Of a stretch of 64,000 nt of DNA, positions 14,501 to 25,599 are shown piece by piece. A program made the translations under genes and the position numbers. Origin of the DNA: Stratiolaelaps scimitus. Lineage: Eukaryota; Arthropoda; Arachnida; Mesostigmata; Laelapidae. Under the pieces are notes generated by a model. It saw nothing but the letters and a program-made list of their open reading frames with translations, did not search any database and was not told the DNA's origin. The number at the start of each line of letters is the position of its first letter. The first letter of the stretch is position 1. Where the stretch lies: positions 992,001 through 1,056,000 of the forward strand of contig JABWDB010000072.1 of NCBI GenBank assembly GCA_019614645.1, in the 5' to 3' direction.

Positions 14501-15067
14501 CACGAGGCCAAAAGGCTATATGATCATCTTCTTATACATGTATGGCTAGCTTGCTTCGATGCTTCATCCACGGTAAACCATATCCAAACATATGACTAGA
14601 TATATGTACATATAGATGTGCCAGCAAGCAAGTCGAGCAAGCAGCAGCGGTGGCAAAATCCAATGTTCTCTTCATTTCCATTGCGCCAATCCAACATTCG
14701 GCTCGATTTCTGTCCCATGGCCTTTTGCCGAAAAAAACAACATAGTTCTTGACGAAGTCATAACCCACTGCGTTCTTCCACATCTATACAGGCGAAGTGA
14801 ATGCGCAGAACAGAGGCATGTGAGACATACTAACGTTCAACGTCGGTTGGTCAAGTAAAGAAAAAGCTCGACATATTTACTTCACAAATCCGTGGCGAAC
14901 GAAGTTGAAGCAACTTCATCGACAGCAAACGATGAGATCGGGAAGCGAATGCGTCGATGAGAGTCTTGCTCGCGGATTCTCCGCGTCACGGTCGTGGCAC
15001 GCGAAACACAGCATTCGCTTGCTCGCGTTGGCTATGTACACCGCGCAAAAGTACAGGCGATCAGCCT
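11504..15067. other. no gene seen
   Basis: Short open frames only. I found no splice-supported coding series. Confidence 0.45.
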
Positions 15068-15113
15068 GACGCACCCAGATGCCCCGGGTGACGCCGGGGC
15101 ACCCGGGTGCGTC
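15068..15113. other. nested GC-rich hairpins
   Basis: An 8-bp stem TGCCCCGG (15080-15087) with CCGGGGCA (15094-15101) is enclosed by GACGCACCC (15068-15076) and GGGTGCGTC (15105-15113). The palindrome GCACCCGGGTGC (15099-15110) overlaps. Confidence 0.7.
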
Positions 15114-15870
15114 GACCCTGACGCACTCTAAACTGGCTTTGCAGAGAGACCACCAGAGCTACGGAGGCGAAGCAAACGAACGCTAGTGAAACCACCACCA
15201 CGACCGCCGCCGGCGCCGCCGCCGCCACTGTAGGGGTACCGGCCCTATAAGATATTACATTGAAGGGATGCTAGCACCCGCTCGATGAAGGCGGAACGCG
15301 AAGGTTTCGCTCTTGGGACGGCCCAGGGAGTTGGGGCGAGCCGGTGAGTGAGTTAGGGTCGTCGGTGGGCAAGGGGTGCGGGGTTGCCGGGAGTTCTGGG
15401 GATTGCTCCGGGCTAGCCAATTTCCCTCGGGCGGTCGGCGGCGTTGCAGTTTGGTCTCTGGGGGCATGACGCGGCAGAAAAACTCACGCGCTGCTTCGCT
15501 GTCTCGGCTCGTGCCTTCAGCAATAGCCCTCAACCGGCCAGCCAGCCATCTTTGCTGCTGCCGATGCCGGAGCAGCGGCCTCGGGGTGGCAAATCAGCAG
15601 CAGCAGCAGCCACTCTTGCAACGAGCAGTGCTAAACAAATAGATTGCCTTCAGCTGCCATTTCACTCGACCGCTACTGCCACTGAAGCAGCAGTAGCAAG
15701 TGCCACCACCACTACACACACGCACACAACTAGCAGCCGCAGTAGCCACAGCAGCGCCAGTATATCCACCGCCGTCGCCGGGGTATCGAGGTGGTCTCAG
15801 ATGGTAGACACCTGCACAGCAGTACGAATTTTGATCGGTCTCGGGATCAAAATGTATTCCTATTTTTTTT
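15114..15870. other. GC-rich island with triplet repeats, no gene assigned
   Basis: Contains GCC/GCG repeats near 15,210-15,230 and (CAG)n at 15595-15611, then CA- and CAC-rich tracts. Long open frames on both strands are low-complexity and share no recognisable domain. Could be an untranslated first exon or promoter. Confidence 0.35.
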
Positions 15871-18430
15871 ACAATAAAAAAAAAAACAGTACGAATGTTG
15901 TGAGAGACAACCAACAGTGGGAAGAGAATGGGGGTTTTAAATCAAAGAAGCTAAATAGTTCACGTCGACGTCAGTTTTCCTGGCGACAACCGGAGACACG
16001 ATTTTTATTTCTCGAACGACGGACGATCGGATGGCAGGCTAAGTTTTTAGTAGGATATGTGTTTGGGTATATCATGGTGGTGTAGTAATGAATTTCTATA
16101 TAACTAAAAGGTATAAAGATATGAGGCATCCATCTACGTGTCTACCAAATTTCATCTTGCAGTAATTCCATTCGTATTAATGGTTTTTTACGGAAAATGA
16201 GAGAGAAATGAGCATACATATAATAAGGGGTCATAAGCCGTTTTATGTTTTAACACAGTTCTTGAAACTTCCAGAAAATTGAGATAGAAATCAATGCCAG
16301 ACACGGAGTTAACGAACGATACATCTCGAACTACGGAACTGGATATTCTTCGGACATACCAGCGTATCGTCCTCGAATAGGCTTGCCAGGACCCATATTA
16401 GACCGTAGATGATTGCCCATGGCCACGTAAAATATTTAATCTAAAACCCTATCCGCTGGGGGAAATCAGGAGGCCAAGTCATGAGAATGTTGTACTATAT
16501 AATTATAGTATATATACGGTACAATGTATTAGAGCAATGGTGTCCGCCCGTCCGACAATGATCTCTATCTGTATTCGGGGGCGGATCTGGGGTGGTTTTT
16601 CTGGGGGGCATGTATTATATCAATTAAGGTTCACATCGAAAAACAAATTTCAGTTAGGTAATCACAATTGAATCGAACTCGTTTGCTCAAACGTGCACGA
16701 GCAACACTGAAACGATGTATGTATTTTACGCAATTATCCAAATTCGTCTCGCACCATAGGTGTTCTGAGTCCTGAGACATAGCATCATTTAAGTATATAA
16801 CGCTACCTTCCGACAATTTTGTAGGACTCTTGTGCGGTTCAATGAGTGTGAATGCAATTCTAAATATTGAAACTATGCTTCGTTATGGTTTTACGAATTG
16901 CATTTGAATTCAAAGGGATGCTCGAAAACGATCGACCACTGCTCAAGTTATTCCATATATTCGAACCAGTCATGTCGTTACCATGCAGCTTTCAGATCAC
17001 TGCTGTGTGAACATATTGGAAAATAAATTGTTTGAGGGAAACAAACTAACATGAAACACATTCGCATATACACATTTGTAGAAAGCTGAAGCATCCACCG
17101 AGAGGATGCCCTATTATCGATGAATAGCACCCAATTCATCATAATGTTAGCGACGAGATCCAATAGATATATACATGTTCATGCGACTACAGTATAATTA
17201 TTTTCGGCAGCACACTTAGCACGTAACCCCAAAGGAAGGAAGACCTACCCTGGCTATCACAGAGTAATAATAAACCATCTACATAGTAATCAGATTCAAA
17301 TTCCTGATTCAACATCACTGATTGCTTATTCTGAATAGTTATGCCAGATACAAAGGTGTGGATGTTTGGCCGCACTATGACGTGGCTACAATATTAAAAA
17401 CAAATAGATACTTAGATAATAGTGCTTAGAAAGTTGCTGCACGTTTGCGCAAAATGTTACTTCAAACTTATTAAAGTATCTCCAAACAAACAGTTTAAAC
17501 CTTTTTTCCCACTTCTCAATAACTTCCCCGTAATGATCCCCCTATACCAATCATTGATGCATTGTAGCGAATTATCATTTTGCGAAGCACAGTTGTTGAT
17601 TCCTAAATTTAGTAAAGAGTCCCGTGCATGGTCTAGTGGCCATCTCATTGGGCATGACTCCACATCAATTTATAGAAATAGTGGACCAGCTACGTTGTGA
17701 GATTGGTCAGATTAAAGTCACTAAGTTACTAAAGTTTGAAAGAGGAAATTGTATTCTAATGGAACCCAATTTTGCTTTAATTTCATCACATTTTTTATGA
17801 GCGATTTTTAAGATTCAGGCTCCTGATGACGGTATAAACACTGCGTATTATTCTGTAAAATTGAGCTAAAGTAGTAATTTTTAAATAGTTAGTTCGCTTT
17901 GCAATATCGAGATTGTTTTCACAAAATTGAGTGAATACTAAAAATCAGCAAGGTGACACATATGTATGTATCTGCTAATCGTGAATGGTTAAATTAACAA
18001 AGTTCTGAAACGACCATTTTTACGTTCGTCACTTGTTGCAATGTAATCAAGCAGCAAGTTGCAATGAAATTAAGCACTGAGTTTACAGTAGATATTAACC
18101 TTAGATAAACCCAAGACGTACTCTAGCCAATCACATTCTGAGGAACGGTTTTACCAACAACGATTGTGTTCCCTATTTGAAAGCGGCTAGACTCTAACTT
18201 TTACGAGTGCCACAAGCTCCCAAAACGACACAGTTTACAGCAAAATAATTGCTGAGCCAACAACAATATCTAACGACGATTGCCCAATTAAATTGGAAAG
18301 CTATAGTTCAACTGATGTTCGGGATATTATCTTAGAAAAAAAAACTAATTGTACATTTACTTTTTATTTCTGTGTGGCGTTTTTACTTGGGTCATGGTTT
18401 AGAATTACTTCCATCTCACTTCAAATAGAA
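15871..18430. other. no gene seen
   Basis: AT-rich with short open frames. An open frame at about 17,420-17,700 is unrecognised. Confidence 0.45.
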
Positions 18431-18505
18431 TATGTCCTGCGGGATTCGAATTTGAAATCCTATGCTTGCAAGCGCCCGACGTTACGCCCCTCACCATGGC
18501 CCCCG
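18431..18505 (-). repeat. second tRNA-like element
   Basis: On the minus strand CCATGGTGAGGGGCGTAACG resembles an A-box region, GGCGCTTGCAAGC an anticodon arm, and AAATTCGAATCCCGC a B-box. The D-arm is imperfect. Probably a SINE head. Confidence 0.45.
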
Positions 18506-19254
18506 CTTGACACATGTACCTGACTGGCATAATTATGGCTGAAATTTTAGCACATATTTACGCGCAGTCTACAGATTTAGCTCCATACGGGCGCTGTTCG
18601 CCTTAGTTACAGACCTGAACATTTCTCCCGAGATGTTTGCTATTGTACACATTTACATACGTACCGATACTATTGCAGCATTTGTTTGTTTTGCCGCTAC
18701 AGGTTAGCGCCTTCGTCCTCTGCCTCCAATAGTGTTTGTTGTTGCTTGCTGTTGAGGTCGTCGCCGACATCCCACCAATAATAGTCAACTAAACTCGACT
18801 TTTTCAAGTAATCGCACATTGCTATGTGACCAACGAAAAACACAAATTGAATATCAGCTACAATTATAAACAATGATAAAAACTCACGAGCGAACACACG
18901 CAAATGTCCACAAATGTCAACAACGTGATCACAACTAACGTCGAACGAGATATTATTGCCCGTTCGTTGAAGTGACTGCCCGTCGTGTAGTTTCGCTGGG
19001 CCTGTCCTGTGATGGCCTACGGCGGCCTGTGGCCGTTTTGATCGATTCCTCCGTCATCGTCCATTGAGGAGCGGATTGTCATAGCGTGTCACGTGTGTGT
19101 GTGGGAGCCGGGCGAGCTGAGCGACCGTGCCCCCGCTCGACCCAACAGCTCTGGGGGACCGAGCCGCCATTTTCAAGCCGCGACCCGGGCTGGAGAGCTG
19201 GATCGGCTCTGCAAGCGAGGGTATTCCATGGGTAGAGGGCACCTCAAGGGAGGG

Positions 19255-19262
19255 TATAAAGG
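19255..19262 (+). promoter_or_regulatory. TATA box candidate
   Basis: TATAAAGG in a GC-rich stretch (19,090-19,260), with a possible start about 30 bp downstream (CACAAAGTC, TCCAACG). No gene is identified downstream, so the call rests on the motif and base composition. Confidence 0.3.
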
Positions 19263-19344
19263 AAAGGGCACAAAGTCTCCAACGAATAACCGAATTGAGA
19301 TCTGAGCATTGGCCAACTAACATTAGTTCGAGTATCGGACAAGG

Positions 19345-19350
<6 letters not shown>

Positions 19351-19390
<40 letters not shown>
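19351..19390. repeat. (AG)n microsatellite
   Basis: Twenty perfect AG units just after the TATA-type promoter candidate. GA tracts near promoters can be GAGA-factor sites in insects, but that role is unproven here. Confidence 0.97.
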
Positions 19391-19395
<5 letters not shown>

Positions 19396-21012
19396 TTTAG
19401 TTCTGAGGTTAATTGGCTGGTTGTCTTACTGTTAGGGTGGTATCGTAGAGATAGATCATTAGCCGGTGAGAGCCATATCATATCCTATAAGTCATGGATA
19501 ATAGTGGTATACAATAGTTGCACGCACAGATAACACATTATCTATTACGAACATTCTAGTCCTAAGTAGAAAGATTAGCAATTTATCTACTTGTCAGCAG
19601 CACACGAACCTGATAACCTAGTCTGCTGATTTGGTGCGGTCTGACTGATATCCAAGTTTTCACATACATTTCTGTAATCTATTTTCATGCCATTATTCTG
19701 CCCACTGCACCAGATGGAGCTCAGAGCTTGCATCCGCTTATCAAATTAAATAGTAAAGAAATGCACAATTCATACGATCAATTCCGATCGTCGGACGCTC
19801 ACCTATTACGGCAGTCCCCCAACTGACGCAGATATCAAGCACTCTGTACTGACTTCTATAGCCAATCCCCCAAGCAGTTTCACTGCGCGAAATATGAACT
19901 CTCGAGAAATGAGCAATAGCAAAGACAACCTAGAGGCGTTTACCCGACGATGTGCCGCCCCCCCTCGCGGCGGCCAAAGAGAGGATGTCTTCATGCCTAA
20001 CTAGCGGTGTACAGTAAGTTATAGAAGAATGATTAAGGAATCTCAATATAATGCACATATGGAACATTATCAGATGAATCAAATGAAATTAAAATGTTTC
20101 AAAACTCGCAATGTGAATCCGCCAAAAATATTGCACGTGAGACATATGATCATAACTTAAGAATCGAATGACGCTTAGGAGTGAAATGTCTACCAGAAGT
20201 AGCAGAATGTACTGGCCACATCGGCCTGTATTGTGGCAATATGCGTGCGTTGCTACCGTTCGGTGGTGGCCAACTTTTGGCTCCTTGGTCATTGCTGACA
20301 CATCGAATCGAATGCGAAACAAATCACTAAAACCAATGAGATTCCGTTGAAAAGTCGTCGTCGTGTTGTGACTGCAAATCAGGTTTGTTGTTTTGAGAAA
20401 CTGCGGAAATGCTCGATATTCACTTTAAGTAGATTATGGAAGATAACCGGCGTATTCAAAGTGGTATGGCCAATGGCCTTTCATTCGATTTTTAAAAAAA
20501 AGTAAAAAAAAAAGTAGATTGTGGAAGAGGTACCAAGGTGAGTCGACGGTACGCCACCCCTTCGGGGTGCTTCATTGTATGGCCGTGTTGGGCGTAGAAA
20601 AGCTTTCGTAAGTGAGGCAAATCAAGGTGTTCGGCTCAAATTAACTCAAATTAGTAGGGTTTTCGATGGAAGCGAAGTACAAGTCACGCTATCCTTCACC
20701 TTGTCGAAGAAACTCGTACCAGTGCTGCACTGTTCGTAGACCCTCGACGTGTCTTTGCCTAGAGCAAAAAATGTGTACTCAGTCTGATGTCGTCGTATTT
20801 AACCGAAAAGTGGCACTTGATGGGAGACGTTGATGGGACCCGATCACACCCCTTGGCAATCACAATTGGCGTTCTTTAGGGGTCCTGCAATGGACCGTTC
20901 GCGCTTCTCTGTTTCACAAATCACATGAAAAGAGCAGTAACATCTACCGCTGTCACATATGCGGACCATACCACACGAAAATATGCCGGCGCCCTAATAA
21001 CAGATCATAGAG
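19391..21012. other. no gene seen
   Basis: Short open frames only. A poly-A-rich stretch lies near 20,495-20,515. Confidence 0.45.
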
Positions 21013-21143
21013 GTTGCTTCATAAGGCATTGCTTCATAAGACTGACCCCTTATGTGTGCAAATGTGCGACGGTGGGTATCCTACGTGTCTCCTCCGTTTA
21101 CAAGGTGCACACGAATGCACCACGTCACCGGGCTCAACGAGAG
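21013..21143 (-). repeat. tRNA-derived SINE-like element
   Basis: Read on the minus strand it shares GTGCACCTTGTAAA, GGAG(G)ACACGTAGG, ACCGTCGCACATTTGC, a GGGGTCAGTCTTATGAAGCAATG segment and a CCGGTGACG head with the copies at 50620 and 55475-55650. The B-box part is degraded. Confidence 0.6.
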
Positions 21144-21319
21144 GCCGGAATGGCGTGAGGGTAACGTTGGGAAGTTGGAATATTTCACTATCGAATCCCG
21201 CAGGGCACATATGGCTTGAAGTAATGAGGCGATATAAAGAATATAAGATATTGGTGCCTCACGAACAAAATTGAAATAAACACCAAGAAGACAAAGATTG
21301 GTAGGAGCGGTGGACATGT

Positions 21320-22100
21320 TCAACTCTCAATATAACCTCCTTTGACCTTGACAGTGGATCTCAATCGATGGTCCAAGGCCTTAGTCGCTGCGGAGACGAT
21401 ATGGTCCGGGAATTTCGCCCACTCATTTGTTATAGCGGCCAATTCAAGGGTGATGTATTTTTTGCAAGATACCTTGGCTTTAAAATACCCCAGACTGAGA
21501 AATCCAGCGGGTTGAGGTCGGGCGGCTAGGGGGCGGCTATTATACTGAAGTGAAGAACCAGTGAACATTTTGTGTGAGCCACCTCTAGGTCTCCTTCGCT
21601 CTAACAGCCGCGGAGTTTTGTTGAAAACACCACGTTCGGTCCCGGGGCCATTCAATGTCGTGTCTTGCGGGACAAACACGATAGGCGTGTGCTTTTAAAA
21701 TGCCTTACTTCACGGTCCCTGGGTCCGGATGAATCTTGATGAGTCGAATTATTGCCCCTGGCATCCCTCTAACCGCATCCGACCGTTTCGTTTGTTTACC
21801 GCCTGTCGTATTGCAAACGTTGTTTCACCACTGAACACAAGGTCACTCAGTTCGCTATCATTAAGCCGGTACATTACAAGGAAACTTCTCTTTAGAAGTT
21901 TCGTCCTAACGTACCCGACTTTCATTTATTTCGTTGTGATGTCATTTCGCTGCTGGTTGTGGCGGTTTCTGTGCAGATTACGATGCAGTATTGCGCGAAC
22001 ACCGCTCTCTGAGATTTTCTCGTTTTTTTCCCAGTCTGTAGTACTCCGTCGAGGTATCTGCTGGAACCAGTATCTAGGAGTGTGTAGCGACTAAGGCATC
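21320..22100 (-). pseudogene. Tc1/mariner-superfamily transposase pseudogene
   Basis: On the minus strand in order: ESGVRAILHRNLHRN (helix-turn-helix region), LVFSGETTFAIRQAVNKRNG (where the family has S-D-E, here S-G-E, so the first catalytic D is lost), then PPDLNPLDFSVWGILK (the third acidic site, kept), and in another frame KVSCKKYITLELAAI and KALDHRLRSTVKVKGGYIE at the C-terminus. Stops and frameshifts separate the pieces. It is a different lineage from the DD34D element at 44262-45193. Confidence 0.8.
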
Positions 22101-24983
22101 CGGCTATAGAACACTGACAAGCGTGGCGACTTTAAGGAAGAGATAGACTCTCAGCAGAGGATGGTTTTAGCAGGCAGAGGCGTTTTGTCATAAAAAAAAG
22201 GTTCGCTACACAGTCTATTTACTCCGAGATGATTCAGGTCGTCAACCATCACATGGACTTATCCGTTTGGCCTGTCCCCCCCATTTACAAATCGTTCTTT
22301 CTGCCCCACCTAACATATGCTATAGAACACTGATCCATTCGTTCAAAAGTATCGATCCACAGACTACAAGTTGCCTAAGGTCACTTTCTTCGAATCTTCA
22401 ATACGGTATTCTTAGTATGCCGTATTTATGTATTTGTCACCAGTTCTACTCCCCCAGCAAATTCACGTTGCTATCAGGCTATCCCATGTCCGTGTTTGGC
22501 TTGGCTGCTGTATTTTGCCAAGTGTGCTGTTGCGGCAGACGTGCTACTTGTCAGTCGTCTGTGCCGTGCATGTCGTGCACTCACATGCAGCACCTGCTGT
22601 CTCTATGTGTATACCCTCAATTTCCTTCATGGAGAAATTTCAAAATGTGTGACAGCGAGATCGATCGTTCACTGCTCATATCTCGTCACAAGCATCCCTA
22701 GTATTCTTCGGGTCGCGTCTGCTGGCTGTTATCGTAGCATAGGGTGGGTAGTTGAGAACATGCTAAACTCCATTTTTTGGACAGTTACGATTTAGAGTGA
22801 CCTCGTAGCAGTGGAGCGTTATTCCTTTCTCAGTCGCAGCTCATATGATTGATATATAGCTCCCTATAGTTTCATATGGTTGGTCTATTGTGCCTTGTTA
22901 ATGTGTGTTTTCTGTGCTGTGAGTACGTTGAATGCTGCCGTTCAGTGTCACTATTGTACGATCGTTGCCATCGCCGGGACATCTTGTCTTGGTCTAACGA
23001 GAGACCCGGTGTCATCGTGTCTGCTGAGATCGCGAATTTTGTAAGTTAAATCCGATATCTGCTAGTAGTAATTCGAGGTTAAGAGGCCACTGTGAGGCTT
23101 GTGGCTATAACTCTGGTCATTCCTCGATATATTAAACTCTGTTTGTGTCGCAACAACCTGGTTATTTTTTGCACACCTTGGTCATTTGTTGTCAAGTAAA
23201 GGTTGAACGGTCTGACTGAACTTGTGCACCTAGCTGATTAATATTTTTTGTCAATATGAATTTATTATACATACTGTGTATTGTTTTATGTCATTTAGTT
23301 ATATTTAATTATTCTTACATATCCGGCTATATAGTCATTTATTTAACGACGGGGGCTCTGTGAGTATATTGACTCTCTATGAGCATCAATGGAACAAGCA
23401 AACGAGCGTATCTCAAGGAAGTACCACCGAATCAAATCTGTCAACCAGATCTGCAACACGTTTTCCGATACTTAATAATTGAGCTTCCCGATTTCTATGT
23501 CAAACTCCACATGGGTCTTGTTCTCACTAACTTTCTCTATTGCTGTCAGGGATATTGTAGCCCTGGGAAGCGTACGTCAGAGATCCAGAAAGCGCGTCTT
23601 TAGGCGATGTGACGTCTCCGTGACAACATAAGCATCCTGTAAGCTACTGAAATACGTCCCTTTGAATAAAGGCGTACTTATATTGTATTAGTATCCGTCC
23701 CCGCATTCGTAATGTTTTCTTTAATATTATTTTGTTTATAAAAGGCCACGGGATTCTTGGCCGCGATTGTTGTTTTTTGTCGTTGGAGGCTGGCCCCCTA
23801 CCCTACTCTCATCTGACACTTCCTGGCACTTATCTGTATGGCTACATTACTACGAGAAATGTAATTATTGCTTAGTCATTCCGATCCGGAAATGATTCAA
23901 TATTATTATAGCATTTGAATAATTGTTTAGTCACTCTATACCCCGCCTACTATAACATATATAATATATGCATATATGAGCTTATTGAAAAAGAAAAAAA
24001 CGCTTTTTGTTGTTGTTTTTAAACGTATACGGTGGTTCATTACAAGTCGCGCCACTCAGCTACATGCGATGTCAGAAGCATTCAACATTTTGGGTTCATA
24101 CCTCTGTAGCATCCCGAACTAACATTTAGTCAAACCGTTATCAAATAGAGAAACGTAATGCTTTGAAATCGTTATAAGTTATTTACTGTGTCTATCCAAC
24201 CAGAGAGAGAAAAGTTCGAATAGAATCTCGATAGAAGTTCCGCAGTGGAAAAACACCTTACTAATTACATATGTGTGTGTGTGTGTGTGCGCAGATCATT
24301 TTCATAGATTATTTTTGCTTAGTGTCACATTTGTTTTTACTGTTTCGCTTTTTTTGTGTTATTAACTATGAAGCATTCTATTCATTTGTTGTATTTCATT
24401 TATGAAATGAAAAAATCTTATTCATAATTTAGTTTACTTTTTCACTATTTTCTGTTTTCTGTCTATATTATTCCCGTGTTATAATGTTAAATATCTTTAT
24501 CAAGAAAAAAAGAGTAATTGTGTTGATTAATGCATTTAGCACCTAAATTAGCAGGGGAAAACGCTCATTTGGTGTGTCCAAGGCCTTCCTTTCAGCTGTC
24601 TACATTATCACTTAACCGCTTAGGACACTGCCAAACCTAAAGGTAATAAAACGTCATATACGTACTTGGGCCTCTATATGGACTTTCATTCAAGTTGAAA
24701 CCACTATGTGGTGTTTTCAGAATCAATTCCAAATAAGATCGTAACGAACTACTACGTATATACAGGCTGTTCGAAAAGTTACACAACCCATGGAATACTA
24801 CCCAGTGTTTCACGGTTAGTAAGATATGTACCCGTATATTGCCTCTTTTCGTTTTGTGCCAATACATAATTCGATAGTAGCGTGTACTTCAAAGCAAAAT
24901 GAAAGAAAATAAATCTACAAACAGGTACCTCAGAGAAGATAAAACTTTGCACAATCAGAAGGGGGTAGGTTCGGTGTTGTCAT
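22101..24983. other. no gene seen
   Basis: AT-rich. CTGTTCGAAAAGTTACACAA at about 24,768 resembles a Tc1/mariner inverted-repeat end, but no partner was found. Confidence 0.4.
24272..24289. repeat. (TG)n microsatellite
   Basis: Nine TG units in AT-rich sequence. Confidence 0.9.
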
Positions 24984-25522
24984 GTGTGTCCCCGCACGTT
25001 GTACAAATCTTCAAGCACTGGTGGGACTTTAAGTAAAGTATGCTGTAATTTTATGCGACGATTTTATTCTGACGAGGGAGGATATAGAGGTGTATCTCAT
25101 AGGGTTCAAATCATCCAGAATGATGCTCTGAGAGCTATTTTCGGTAGAAGCCGGAGAGCTCCTCTAGATGATCTATTTACCTCGAATAATTTGTTCTCGA
25201 TTGATAGGCTATTTAGGTTGCCCTGCTTTCATTTAAGGTGATGAAAGGTAGGATTCCACCTAAAATCTCATTCGCACTTATCTCCGGCTCTAATCGCCGT
25301 GTCACCACGTTTAAGACATTTTTCGTTTCAAATGAAACTAGTAGACCCACTCTCGTCTACAGCCTGTCCTCTATCTTGGGTGTCCCTCCTCGTGAAGTTC
25401 GCTCACTCACTTCTGTGATTAGGTTTGCAAGAGAAGTTCATAAACATAGAACTTGGTTGGCATATTTCAAACATGTAACATTGCGAAGGAACATTGCAGT
25501 TCCGTCAATAAATAAATTGTAA
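24984..25522 (+). pseudogene. C-terminal fragment of a non-LTR reverse transcriptase
   Basis: The frame reads HRVQIIQNDALRAIFGRSRR then APLDDLFTSNNLFSIDRLF, the usual thumb/C-terminal motif of arthropod non-LTR elements. A second frame continues MKGRIPPKISFALISGSNRR. It lies just upstream of another element's endonuclease part, so it is a separate or rearranged copy. Confidence 0.65.
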
Positions 25523-25599
25523 TGGTGGAAGCCAGTACCTATCAAGACCTCATGGTTTCGTCTGGTCTCTCTAATCTTGTAAAGTATGCTTATCCGAGT

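Noticed and set aside
15444..16085. 213-residue plus-strand open frame
   Set aside because: Mostly A, S, T and H runs from CAG/CAC repeats, with no recognisable family. More likely untranslated.
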